NCBI GenBank assembly: GCA_033296885.1 | Contig: MU863887.1 | Span: 186,001-250,000 of the forward strand | Origin: Triangularia verruculosa | Lineage: Eukaryota; Ascomycota; Sordariomycetes; Sordariales; Podosporaceae | Length of the DNA: 64,000 nt | Reading direction: 5' to 3' | In this document: positions 1 to 9,827 of the stretch, in pieces | Layout: each line of letters starts with the position of its first letter | How positions within the stretch are numbered: the first letter of the stretch is position 1 | Notes under the pieces: generated by a model | What the model was told of the DNA's origin: nothing | The model's database searches: none | The model's input: only the letters and a program-made list of their open reading frames with translations | Position numbers and translations under genes: made by a program

Positions 1-478
1 GACCGATATAAATATCACAGTTCCAATCTCTCTCTCTCGTTTCTTTCTTTCTTGCGAGCCGGCCGATTGTGTCTGACAAAAACACCTCCACGGAAATATC
101 ACATACTTGCTTCATTCCTTTGACACTGCCACCTTCTACATCTGCCCCCCCTCGCGTTTTCCAATTCGTTCAAATAAAGAACAACTTCACTACTTCTACA
201 GGTCGCCCTTGTCTCAGGAACAAATCGCCGAGGATTCACCAACCAGGGGTCCTCTTGCTCGTCCATCTTACTTTTTTCCCTCCCAAAGGCGCATATAAAA
301 AAAAGTCTATACCTGTTTCTCTCGAAGGATTGGCTTACCCCGGTGACTCAGACGGACAACACATCCCCCCCCAGTGCCGAACCACATATATACACCTCCT
401 TGACCACCTCGACACTTGTTTTGCGCCTCACCCACTCGACAACCTAACCTACCTCCAAACCACCACAACCTGCCCATC
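1..478 (+). promoter_or_regulatory. Upstream region of the LOG-family gene
   Basis: No gene is supported here. A pyrimidine tract (CT repeats followed by TTTC repeats) lies at about 27-52, and an A-rich TATA-like stretch (GCATATAAAA) lies at 291-300, about 180 bases before the ATG at 479. Both are common in fungal promoters and 5' leaders. The assignment as promoter is inferred from position only. Confidence 0.45.
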
Positions 479-1216
479 ATGGAATCAGCCGGCGCCCCCC
501 AACCAAAACGCACCAAAATCTGCGTCTACTGCGGCGCCTCCCCGGGCTTCAACCCAATCTACGTCGAAGCCGCCCGCTCCCTCGCCCGCGAGATGGCCAA
601 AAACAACATCCAGCTCGTCTACGGCGGCGGCACCGTAGGCCTCATGGGCGAGGTAGCCCGCACCCTCGTCTCCCTCTCCGGTCCAGACTCAGTCCACGGA
701 ATCATCCCCGAGGCCCTCGTCCGGTACGAGCGCGACCCGAATTACTCGTCCACCGTCCCTGACCCCTCCAACCCCTCCGCCAAACCCCATCCCGTTTCCT
801 CTTCCACCCAAAACACAATCTCCCTGTCACTCCCAGAAGAGGCAATCTTTGGCCGCACTACCATCGTCCCCGACATGCACACCCGCAAGCGCCTCATGGC
901 CCAAGAAGTCCTCGAAGGCGGCCCCGGCTCCGGCTTCATCGCCCTTGCCGGGGGTTACGGAACTCTAGAAGAGCTGTTCGAGACGATGACGTGGAATCAG
1001 CTGGGTATTCACAACAAGGGGATCGTTATCTTGAATATCAACGGTTTCTACGACGGGATCAGGCAGTGGATTAATAAGAGTGTAGAGGAGGGGTTTATTC
1101 ACGGTGGAAACAAGGATATTTTGGTCGAGGCCAAGACGGCGGAAGAGGCGATCAAGGCGCTGGAGGAGTATAAAGTCTCAGACGCGGCGCTCAAGCTGAA
1201 TTGGAGTTCGCAATAG
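479..1216 (+). CDS. LOG-family (lysine-decarboxylase-like) phosphoribohydrolase
   Basis: This intronless gene encodes a 245-residue Rossmann-fold protein of the LOG family, whose characterised members release free cytokinin base from cytokinin riboside 5'-monophosphate. The N-terminus has the family start KICVYCGASPG and VYGGGTVGLMG. The nucleotide-binding motif near residue 160 reads AGGYGTLEE, so the usual Pro of PGGxGTxxE is Ala. The rest of the signature (GGxGT, EE, then MTWNQLGIHNKG) is intact. The ATG at 479 is chosen because homology begins just after it and the frame upstream has no ATG. The product is probably a cytosolic oligomer. Whether it makes cytokinin or processes another nucleotide cannot be told from sequence. 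The family call is firm; the substrate is inference. Confidence 0.9.
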   Translation: MESAGAPQPKRTKICVYCGASPGFNPIYVEAARSLAREMAKNNIQLVYGGGTVGLMGEVARTLVSLSGPDSVHGIIPEALVRYERDPNYSSTVPDPSNPSAKPHPVSSSTQNTISLSLPEEAIFGRTTIVPDMHTRKRLMAQEVLEGGPGSGFIALAGGYGTLEELFETMTWNQLGIHNKGIVILNINGFYDGIRQWINKSVEEGFIHGGNKDILVEAKTAEEAIKALEEYKVSDAALKLNWSSQ

Positions 1217-1674
1217 AGGGGGGATAGAGAAGTAATAGAGGGGAATGGGAAAAAAGAGTATAAATTATGAGTTTTGTGACTTTGGAGTGAAACTGGATGT
1301 GTGACACGAGCTGCACCTATACCGACTTGAAGTCCTCAGGGGGCTACTTGAGATTGAAGACAGACAGTTCACTCCAACCGTCTCCCACGACGCTTGTTGA
1401 TACTCATGATTTTGACCGTAACTTGGAAAAGCTGCTCTATTTCTCCCAGAGTCTGCTCCGTAACATTCACAAGGCCTGCTGTAATATTCCAGACCCCCGG
1501 CTCTACTACCTGATTCATTCCCTTTAAAACTCCCACCATCTCAACCCGTCCCCCCTTTCAGCTGCAGTTTCCCCAAACCAATCAGTCTCGGCGCCCGAGG
1601 CCCAACTGAGTGACCGCCTCTGCTAGGTCACGCAGCTGCTCCTGACTTATCGGCAACCTTGGCTGCGGCTGCGC
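1217..1674. other. Intergenic region between convergent genes
   Basis: This 458-base stretch separates the 3' ends of the LOG-family gene and PRE5. I see no coding exon, tRNA or repeat in it. It should hold both 3' untranslated regions. Confidence 0.5.
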
Positions 1675-2610
1675 CTATGCGTCCACATCCATCGCCGTTT
1701 CGTCCGTCACCGTCGCCGGCTGAGGTCCCCCCTCCTTCTTGTCATCCGCCACCAGCTCCAGATACTGCTGTACATCCTGCCCGTCAAACACCTTGAATGG
1801 CTCCGTCTTCTTCGTCTCCTTCACGTAGCCCACCACGCCCACACTTGTGTTCTCCACCGTCAGCTCCCTGTCCTGTACCAGACTCTCCTTCAGCGCTCTC
1901 AACCCGTGCTCAATCAGCTCCTCCCTGCTACTTGTCTTGAACTTGTCAAGGTTTCTCTCGAGATATGTCCTGGCCATTTGGGATCTGGCACCGATAGCGA
2001 AAGCAACCATCTCTTCTGTCATGCCGGATGGTTGGAACTCGAAGAGGTGGGGGCCGGAGTCGTCGACACCAGCGACGAGAAGACCGACGCCGTAGGGGCG
2101 CTTGCCGTAGTGCTGGGTGTTGATCTGGGCTTTGGAGCCGATCATCTCGACGAGGGAGCGGATGGGCATATTACGGCTGTAAGTGAGGCGGTGGCCGAGG
2201 CATTGCTGCTTCATGAAGTTGGAGAGGACGCGGGCGTCCGAGGTAAGGCCGGCAATGGCGATACCGACGTGCTCGTCGATGGGGAAGAGCTTCTTTTGGT
2301 ACGAGGAGAGTTCTTCGGCATTGCGCTGGGGGGAAGGTAGAATGTTAGATATGGTAGTGGTAAAGGTGGGGGAGGGGACGCACCTTGATCGCTACGAGGA
2401 CGGCGTGTGTTTTGCTGGCAATTCCTACTACGACTGAACCCTGCTTGACTGCTTCGGCTGCATACTCGACTTGGAATATCCGCCCCTGGGGGGAGCTGCG
2501 GTGAGGTTTTGTCAGTTGATATATCGACCAAAAAAGGTGGGATGCTCAGAGTCGCAGCGAGCAGCAACCTACAATGTGACCGAGTCGTTGTCGTAGTTGT
2601 TTCTGAACAT
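1675..2610 (-). CDS. PRE5: 20S proteasome alpha subunit, Pre5/PSMA1 type
   Basis: The gene encodes a subunit of the outer alpha ring of the 20S proteasome, 266 residues. Three exons on the minus strand are 2573-2610, 2384-2495 and 1675-2325, with phases that close exactly. Exon 1 encodes MFRNNYDNDSVT and the join restores the alpha-ring signature FSPQGRIFQVEYA. Further on are the core motifs RPYGVGLLVAG and IGARSQMARTYLE, which match the PSMA1/Pre5 subunit rather than other alpha subunits. The C-terminal tail is acidic, as is usual for this subunit. Alpha subunits lack the N-terminal catalytic Thr and none is present. VPS55 is divergently transcribed 0.58 kb away. Confidence 0.96.
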
Positions 2611-3191
2611 GGCGGCGGGCTGTTCGACTGTGCTGCTCTTGGATCCGAGTTGTAATTGGAGTGTTGATAATCAGAATCTACCCTTCTAATCCGTAGGTGG
2701 ACTGGAGTGACAGCAACTGTGGTTTGGTAAAGGTGTAGTGGTAAGGCGGCGTTCGCGGTTGATGGTTGAGCTCCCAGCACCGCAGCAACTCCCCAGGCAG
2801 CTCCTAGCTTCGTCGTCGCCTGCCGCAGAGGTACGTACCCGCTTTTTGGGCGAGCACGGGCCTTGAACGAAGCTGCACTAATCTTATCTAGGGATAGCGC
2901 CTGTCAGCCGTACAGGGGAGCCCGCCAAGGCTGACCCAGCCGTCCGCGGCGTCGGCGTCACAGGTCACCGGCAAGACGCAAGCAAGCTTCCAACTGGCAC
3001 TCCGACAAACACAGCTTCAACCCTGACACCACCGTCATCGCATCGCACACGACAGCACCGAGGGACATCGAGTCGAGTTACGGCCACCTACTATCACCGA
3101 GGGCATCATCGAGCAATAATCCCGACGAAGCACACACTCATTACCACACCTACTACATCCCCAGCCCCCGCCTCAGGCAACCACGGTCACA
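2611..3191. promoter_or_regulatory. Shared divergent promoter of PRE5 and VPS55
   Basis: This 581-base gap lies between two start codons pointing away from each other. I looked for the yeast proteasome element GGTGGCAAA on both strands and did not see it. No coding or RNA gene is evident. Confidence 0.5.
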
Positions 3192-3581
3192 ATGCCCGCC
3201 GCCGGCCTAAAAACAATCATAGCCCTCTCCTTCGTCCTCGCCCTCGGCTTCCTCCTCGTTATCCTATCTTGCGCCCTTTACTCCAAATACCACCCCCTCC
3301 TCGTCGTCGCTACCTATGTCCTCGCCCCGGTGCCGAACTGGATATGCTCGCACTGCGCCAACCCCGATGACTTTGTCGAGTCCTCTGGCGCTGCAATTCT
3401 TGACCTGGGGAGATTCTGCACGGGCTTCTTGGTGGTGATGGGTATCGCGCTGCCGATAGTGCTGGCTCACAGCGGGGTTATTGCCACGGCGGCGGCGGCG
3501 ATGAGCATTGTGGGCGGCTTGTTGATTTATGGGACAATTGTGAGTTTTGGGAAGTTCTTCCAGGAGGAGCAGGAGTTTTAG
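3192..3581 (+). CDS. VPS55: Vps55/OB-RGRP endosomal membrane protein
   Basis: A 129-residue intronless gene for a Vps55 family protein, related to the mammalian leptin-receptor overlapping transcript product. In yeast Vps55 works with Vps68 in late endosome to vacuole transport. Four hydrophobic segments are visible: residues about 6-27, 32-50, 72-92 and 98-118. Between segments two and three is the conserved loop VPNWICSHC followed by a Cys/Asn/Asp-rich stretch. The total length and four-span layout match the family. The ATG at 3192 has a good context (CACA before ATG). The tail ends in acidic residues (EEQEF). Confidence 0.93.
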   Translation: MPAAGLKTIIALSFVLALGFLLVILSCALYSKYHPLLVVATYVLAPVPNWICSHCANPDDFVESSGAAILDLGRFCTGFLVVMGIALPIVLAHSGVIATAAAAMSIVGGLLIYGTIVSFGKFFQEEQEF

Positions 3582-4129
3582 ATACTTGAGGTCTTCACGA
3601 CGAGAGGGAGTTGATACCATGGATGAGAAATGACAGTCTGGTTTGGTGGAGGTGGAGATGAAGGAGATGTCGGGATACGGATTGACTGGGAAGGGGAGTC
3701 ATCATGAGATTTAAGACTGGACGGTGTTGGAGCTTGGTTTATCTATTATTTGATTTTGTACAATTATAGCGGTACCCGAGGGTATGCGATCTGGTCACGG
3801 AAGGATGGGCAGGCAGCGAAGACGGGAACCACAGAATGCGGCGGACTTTGATTCTTCGGATGTTAGTTTTGGAAAGTTGGAACTGAGGGTTAGGAAGTAA
3901 CGAAGTAAGGAAGTTCTTCTCAGGGTTCTTGCTCAATGTGTGTGTATGTGAACGAAGCAGGCCGACGAATCGCTCAGAGAATGCCCGCAGTCCAATCATA
4001 TCCTGCCCAGCAGCTGTTTTGGGCAGCATCACTTTTCCCTCGAGCAAGACCCGGGCAAGTCACTTTCCCCGCTCCCTGGACATCTTCAGCGAAGCATCAT
4101 CAACGACTCTAACAACGGTTGAAACAACC
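3582..4129. other. Intergenic region, VPS55 3' end to HET gene
   Basis: This 548-base gap holds the VPS55 3' UTR and the presumed HET promoter. The HET reading frame is open upstream of its first plausible ATG (4130), but that extension has no family similarity and no ATG. Confidence 0.4.
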
Positions 4130-5600
4130 ATGGTCCCCCAGGATGTTCTCGACGAGTTCTTTCGATACGTTCAGAATGAAATCCCCATCCGCCTTATATA
4201 CGTCAAAGAGATGAGGCTGGTCGATCGATATTTTGTGCAGCAGTATTACCTTGGTTCTATCAAGACGATGACCGAGAAAGATGTCGGCACAAGTGTTCAG
4301 TCTAGTACGAGAGTGTGGAGGGTCAGCAAAATGGTACAGGATGTGGTGAAATATGACATCCTGAGCCACAGATGGTTACCTCAAGGGGAGCCTACTGTTA
4401 GAGACATGATGGATGGCACCGCGGCTTGGACACTAGGCTATGCGAAGCTTTTGAAGTTCTGCGCGGCTGCTGATAGCGACTTTGTCTGGTCCGATACGTA
4501 CTGTATCGACAAGAGCAGCTCCTCTGAGCTTGACGAGTCTATTCGCTCTATGTTCAAATGGTACCGGAACTCGACAACCTGCATCGTCCATCTTGCCCAA
4601 ACCACCCGACTGGCCGACATGGGCAACGATGAATGGTTTGAAAGGGGATGGACACTCCAAGAACTGCTCGCACCAAGAGTCATCAAGTTTTACAATGCAA
4701 ACTGGTATCCCTTCATGCACGGTGGTGCCAACGACAAGTATAATAAAAAAATGACTGAACGTCTTGCCTCTGCGACTGGCTGCTCGGGAGATGAATTCCG
4801 TTACCTTGTCCCGGGACCATTCAAAGTCGATCAAAGAATGTCATGGGCAGCCAAACGAAAGACTACAAGAGCAGAGGACATGGCATATTCACTGATGGGT
4901 ATGTTCGATGTAATTATCCAGCCTGCGTACGGCGAAGGGGGGGGGAAGAGCTTTTTGCCGACTTGTCAAGGCGATCATGTTGTCGAGTGATGACATGTCG
5001 GTCCTGAACTGGGCAGGCAAAGAGGCAGCAATACGCAATTCTAAAGCGATGCCCTCATCACCTCGTTGTTACCTCGGGCACCCGTCTGTTGAGTCGACTG
5101 TCAAACTGGACATCGCGATGACGAGTTGTGGGCTGCAGATCCCACTCCTCATGCTTCCCCTGGAACTGAAATGCAGCTTACAGGGCCCTGGAATACACGG
5201 CGCCGCTACATTTGCATTTTCAGAATTATCTTGTGCCGAAGATATCAGGATTGACGTGAAGATGCTGGACCAGGGCAAACTAAAAATGGAATACCACGAC
5301 TGGGCCCTGGGCCTGTTCAACTACATAGCACCGAATAGCATCTCTATGGGTCATCCAGGACTACGACGGAGCTCGGTTGGATACCTGTTAGGTCGCCTCA
5401 AACCACCTCGCGGCCAGCGCCAACTTGCTAACAGAGAGGGACAAATTCTGGAAGAGAAACAAACACATCGGTGGATATTCAGCGTCCAGAAATGGGAAAA
5501 ACTATCGACGACCAAAGCCATACATGTCACTTTCAAATCAATTCCAGAGGGTGGATCAATGGTGGTTGACAAGAAACGCTTGGAGGTACTGCATCTCTAG
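4130..5600 (+). pseudogene. HET-domain (heterokaryon incompatibility) gene with a one-base frameshift
   Basis: The gene has an N-terminal HET domain. From residue about 80 it reads YDILSHRWLPQGE (HET motif 1), then FVWSDTYCIDKSSSSEL with SIRSMFKWYRN (motif 2), then ERGWTLQELLAPRVIKFY (motif 3). These belong to the HET-D/HET-E-like type. Domains of this kind mediate allorecognition and programmed cell death. The frame fails at a run of nine G at 4937-4945. After it the original frame gives an unrelated 15-residue tail and stops at 4987, while the +1 frame carries on with family-like sequence (RAFCRLVKAIM) to a stop at 5600, about 490 codons overall. One G too many explains this. The C-terminal half has no NACHT or WD repeats. 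It may be a true null allele, a polymorphic site or a base-calling error in the homopolymer. Confidence 0.8.
4937..4945 (+). repeat. Nine-G homopolymer at the HET frameshift
   Basis: Nine consecutive G residues lie where HET proteins usually have the conserved YGEGG motif. Eight G would keep the frame. Runs of this length are prone both to slippage in vivo and to sequencing error. Confidence 0.9.
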
Positions 5601-5859
5601 ATTACCTACAGCATCTTATTGAACGGAAAGCTCTCGGCTTCTTGTCTTTGCCCTTACCACAGAAACAACGCGTTAAAGCATCATTTCCCTGCCCCCCTAA
5701 CTTACATCGTTGAGTCTATATGCCATCTGATAACACTCCAAAATCAAACGCCCGCTCCGATATGCACATGTTGAAACCCAGATGCCCTTTTCAAACTTTC
5801 AAACCGCCAGACACACGTTGAGTGTTCTGGTATGCATATTCAAACCCCTTTCATCCTCC

Positions 5860-8439
5860 CTAACAAGCCTCCCCAAAAACCCTCAACGGCCCCGCCAGCT
5901 TCGTAAACATCTCCTCCCTCTCCCCATCCGCCGTACTCAGTATCGTCACCGCCCCTCCCGCCCCAATCCTCCACACCTCCCTCCTCTCCTCTCCTTCCTC
6001 CTCACCACCCACCAAAACCTCATCATCCCACCTAAACAAACTCCTAATCGTCACACTCCAATCCCCCCTCCCACTGGCACAATGATACCCCACCACCCCG
6101 GAATACAACCCCCTCTCTTTCCCCTCCTCCACCTCCCTCAGTATCTCACAACTCCTCTTCTTCGGCGCCCCCGTCATACTCCCCGGCGGCAGCGACGCCG
6201 CCAGTGCATCCAACCCGCAATATCCCCCCTCTGACGGTAACTCCCCCTCTACAACAGTAATCATCTGAAACACCGACTGGTACTCCTCCACCTTCAACAG
6301 ATCTCTCACAGTCACATTCCCCGCCCCGCAGATCCCATGAAGGTCGTGCCGGACAAGGTCGACGATCATCAGGTTTTCTGCTTCCTCCTTGGGGACGTGA
6401 AGGATTTTCTCTGCTTGCGCCAACGTTGAGACGGTTTCGGACTTGCGGACGGTGCCCTTCATCGGACGCATGCTGCATTTCCCTTTGCGGTCGTAGGTTA
6501 GGAACCGCTCCGGGGAGGCCGAGACTAGTGTTGCTGGTCCGAGGCGGAGGTAGGATGCGAAGGGGGCGGGTTGCCGGGTGCGGAGGAGTTTGAAGAGGGA
6601 CCACGAACTTGGGGGTGGGGAGATGGTTGTGGAGGAGGAGGAGAGGCGGCGGTGTTTTCGCTGAGAAGTGGGGGATAGGGGGTGGTTGCTAGGAGAGAGG
6701 GGTTGGTTGTCGCTGAGGGGACGGGTGATGGTTGTTTGGTCGGTCAGACAGAGCTCGTAGGACTCGCCGGCGGCGATGTATTCTTGGCAGATTCGGACTT
6801 TGTCTTCGTATTCTTTTGTCAGGGGGGTCTGAATGGATGTGCTGCGGGATGGGCGGCGCTTTTGGGGAGATTGCGGGAGTTGGGCGTCTTTTTTGGAGTT
6901 GAAGGATGATCTGCGCTGGGTGTTCTGAAGAGCGAGGAGCTTTCCGGTTGTCTTTTCCAACCAAGTGTCTTCTTCAGAGCCGCTAGAGCGGAGATGCTGA
7001 ATGTGGATCATGCCAGCAAGATGATCGACCACAATGCTCTTGGTGATCCAGCTGAGGCAGACATCGGGTCGATGATGCGGGCGAGGGTGGTCAAAGTGAA
7101 TACCAATGTCCATGAGTCCCTGCTCATAGGTGACGTAGCCCATGAAGCCTCCAATAAAAGGGGTGGTTTCTGGCCCTTCGACGTCGACATGTCTTGCGTC
7201 TTGGAAGGCTGCGATCAAAGTCCAGATGCTGCCGTATCTGGCAATGGGAACTTGCTGTGACAGGTTGACTGCCATCCCCCCGACACTCTTGAGCCTGGTT
7301 GTGGCATAGTCATCACCAGTGTGATACTCAAGGCGCAAAGCCTCGTCTATGCCAGCTGCAATAATGCTGTATCTGCCGCGCACATCGGCATTAGACGTTG
7401 CAGGAGCTGCGTTGGCCGAGTCGAGGATGATGCGTTCAGATGCGTCAGGGTCAACTGCCTCGACAATATCGGGAACCTGGATACCACGAGGCAGTGGCAC
7501 AGAGACAGTGTGCAAAACTGGGTCTGACTCGAACTTCTCCCACCACTGTCCTGAAGCCCTGGGTTCTTCTCCTGGGGTGAGCTGAGAGAGCAAACTCGGC
7601 TTGATAGCGGCCTCTGCGAGGTTGTGTCCATCCACCAGAGAGGTCCTCTTGCGTTCTTGATTCCATTGGAGTGCCTCGTTGAACCAGTTGACAATGATCT
7701 TGTTTCCCTCCTCTTCCGTGCACACCGACTCGGGGTGATATTGTACGCCCCAGAATGGCTTTATCCTGTGCTTGACAGCCATAAGAATTCTTTCGGTACC
7801 AGCCTCGAATCCTTCACCATCTTCACGTTGCTCTTCTACCCAGGCCAGCGGCATCAGCTCAGGGCAGCCATCGAAAGGCTGCCACCTGAGTTCCTCCCAT
7901 TTTTGTTGGTCAATGGCTTCCTGTCCAACATCGCCACACAGGCTGTGATACAGCGTTGCCTTGAATTCGTTCACCCCGGCAAAAATATCACCCTTCACAG
8001 GTTCAGCCGTGTCCAAACGATGAATGATCGTTCTGACCATGCCATGTAACCCTCTTCGTAGTCTTTTGACTTGACCTCCCTGGCATGATCCAACGAGACT
8101 CTGAAAGCCCAAGCAAATTCCCAGAACCGGCAAAATGTTCTCCTCCTCCAAGCCCCAGACAAATCTCATAATTCCCACATCTCGCTCATTTCCCGGATTG
8201 CCCGGTCCCGGACCGCAGACAACGGCATCATATCTGGCGAGCTCCTTTACAAATCGCGACTTGACCTCCTCGTCCGGCGTTGAACCGATTCCTGAAGGGA
8301 AAAGCAATGGAGAGTCGATATGCAGAACCGAAACCTCGACATGCAGGAGTGTCTGCAGCAAAGATGTGATGTTGTTGGAAAATGAGTCGTAGGCGTCCAG
8401 GAAGAGGATCCGCTTCCGTGGTAATTGGCCCTGTTGCAT
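5860..8439 (-). CDS. ABZ1: Bifunctional aminodeoxychorismate synthase (PabA-PabB fusion)
   Basis: An 859-residue fused enzyme of p-aminobenzoate (folate) synthesis that converts chorismate and glutamine to 4-amino-4-deoxychorismate in the cytosol. The N-terminal glutamine amidotransferase (residues about 10-265) starts FLDAYDSFSNN and has GPGPGNP, the nucleophile loop GICLGFQSL and the His/Glu motif VQYHPESV. The C-terminal chorismate-binding part (about 330-855) has SASPERFL, RPMKGTVRKS, NLMIVDLVRHD, GSMTGAPKKRS and YSGVVGY. The Lys in MKGT is the residue that separates ADC synthase from anthranilate synthase, which has Ala there. Translation probably starts at the ATG at 8439. A separate aminodeoxychorismate lyase is expected elsewhere. 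Single exon, facing the HET gene tail to tail. Confidence 0.95.
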   Translation of the reverse strand: MQQGQLPRKRILFLDAYDSFSNNITSLLQTLLHVEVSVLHIDSPLLFPSGIGSTPDEEVKSRFVKELARYDAVVCGPGPGNPGNERDVGIMRFVWGLEEENILPVLGICLGFQSLVGSCQGGQVKRLRRGLHGMVRTIIHRLDTAEPVKGDIFAGVNEFKATLYHSLCGDVGQEAIDQQKWEELRWQPFDGCPELMPLAWVEEQREDGEGFEAGTERILMAVKHRIKPFWGVQYHPESVCTEEEGNKIIVNWFNEALQWNQERKRTSLVDGHNLAEAAIKPSLLSQLTPGEEPRASGQWWEKFESDPVLHTVSVPLPRGIQVPDIVEAVDPDASERIILDSANAAPATSNADVRGRYSIIAAGIDEALRLEYHTGDDYATTRLKSVGGMAVNLSQQVPIARYGSIWTLIAAFQDARHVDVEGPETTPFIGGFMGYVTYEQGLMDIGIHFDHPRPHHRPDVCLSWITKSIVVDHLAGMIHIQHLRSSGSEEDTWLEKTTGKLLALQNTQRRSSFNSKKDAQLPQSPQKRRPSRSTSIQTPLTKEYEDKVRICQEYIAAGESYELCLTDQTTITRPLSDNQPLSPSNHPLSPTSQRKHRRLSSSSTTISPPPSSWSLFKLLRTRQPAPFASYLRLGPATLVSASPERFLTYDRKGKCSMRPMKGTVRKSETVSTLAQAEKILHVPKEEAENLMIVDLVRHDLHGICGAGNVTVRDLLKVEEYQSVFQMITVVEGELPSEGGYCGLDALAASLPPGSMTGAPKKRSCEILREVEEGKERGLYSGVVGYHCASGRGDWSVTIRSLFRWDDEVLVGGEEEGEERREVWRIGAGGAVTILSTADGEREEMFTKLAGPLRVFGEAC

Positions 8440-9827
8440 TTTCACACTGTTTTTCCTCCTCTTATATTAACCGTTTCCTGTCTCAAAATTTGTTTGTGTT
8501 GACTGAAGTTATTCCCTCCAATGAGTGGCTGATGCCGAGTGGCCGGTTCTAACCGCTCATAAACCGCCGAAGTGAAGAATGGCAAGAGAAAATGATAAGC
8601 GAGTGACACGAGCCGAGAAATCGTGGGAGCGACTCAGGAGTATAAACCTTAGCCAGATGCGCCAAAAGAAATGAAATTATGAAGTCATAGCCATATTTGC
8701 AGGCACCAATGAACAAGAATATCCAAGAAAAAAGTAAGTGGCAAGATTTTGTGAACCCATCAACGGGACCTTACCTTTTTTTCTTCTTTTGTTTGTCACA
8801 AGGGAAAAATACTCCGGTCTGGCCCGAATCCAACGCTCATAACCCTAACCCAGATAACTCGGTGACTTTATTTCCCCCTCCCGCTTTCGCACGAGATGAC
8901 AAACTCGGACTGCTGAGATGTCGCGAAAGGGCCGAGACTCCAATAGATACACTTGGATGCGGCTATCCTGCAACGGAGGTAATAAATCCCGGACGTGTAG
9001 GGCTGATGTTGCTGATCGGTGCCAGGCACGGCACAGCGAGGGGATTGGACAATGCTAATGGCAAAAATACGCATGGCATTCCTTTTTTGAACCTGCGCTG
9101 CAGTGGGAAACCGTCCAACGACAGGTGCAGCTGGCTCTGTGATGGCGTCTGCTCTCTGCATATTCGACATACTGCTGCTGGTAGCTACTGTCAGCTGCCA
9201 ATTCCCTTCGGATCAGTCCTTCATAAGATGATCTTCTCCTCTTCTCGGCAAGAGTAGAAACACTTAAAACACGACACGAGAAAACACGACCCCGCCATCA
9301 GTATCACGAACTTCTTATCGCTTATCTTAGCGTCCGAGGCCGCCGAACTAAGCAGCAGGTTCCCTGCTGGTACCCACTGCCAAGCCAACCTTAACCCCCA
9401 GAACAGACCCTCCACTAGAGAACCCCATAAATCGACATCATCCCCGGCACCCGGCACCCGGCAGCGTTGGACAAGACCCCAAGACCCCAAGACCCCAAGA
9501 CCCCAAGACTCGGTGGAAGTGAGCAAAAGGAAAGGTGTTTTGTTTCGGACGAACCAGTCTAGCTTCGACCTGCATTTCACCTCCAAAGCCCCGACAGCGA
9601 CTGTCCAAACGGCCCAAACTCGGGAGAATTTCCTCTTACACCACGGCCCAAGTCTTGCCTATTCGGCAAAGCACTGACAGGTACCGTACCGAACCCATTG
9701 CGACCCACAGCACACGAGACCGCACGGGCGCAAACCACCACTCGTGATACCCCTCAGAACAACATCTCAAAGTCAATCGGCACAAAGAGCGGAGGTGGAA
9801 GTGGCCAGGGAATCGGGCGAGCAAGAT
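8440..9827. promoter_or_regulatory. Divergent intergenic region with a telobox-like motif and an 8-bp minisatellite
   Basis: This 1.4-kb gap lies between the PabA-PabB gene and the CaaX zinc-ribbon gene. It contains AACCCTAACCC at 8841-8851, which resembles a telomere-like box found in some fungal and plant promoters. It also holds four perfect copies of an 8-bp unit at 9473-9504. Open frames here lack any family signal or credible start, so I call none. Confidence 0.5.
9473..9509 (+). repeat. 8-bp tandem repeat, unit AAGACCCC
   Basis: Four perfect tandem copies of AAGACCCC (9473-9504) are followed by a partial fifth copy. The tract lies upstream of the gene starting at 9828. A GGCACCC pair lies just before it. 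It is a short minisatellite of unknown role. Confidence 0.9.

Noticed and set aside
1906..2340. 144-codon plus-strand frame over PRE5
   Set aside because: Antisense shadow of the proteasome subunit exon.
4130..4987. Treating the first half of the HET gene as a complete short protein
   Set aside because: Its last 15 residues after the G run have no family similarity, while the +1 frame resumes conserved-looking HET sequence at once.
8697..9257. Open frame of 186 codons between the PabA-PabB gene and the CaaX gene
   Set aside because: Its first codon is not ATG, it has no domain or signal, and it lies in a region that looks like promoter.
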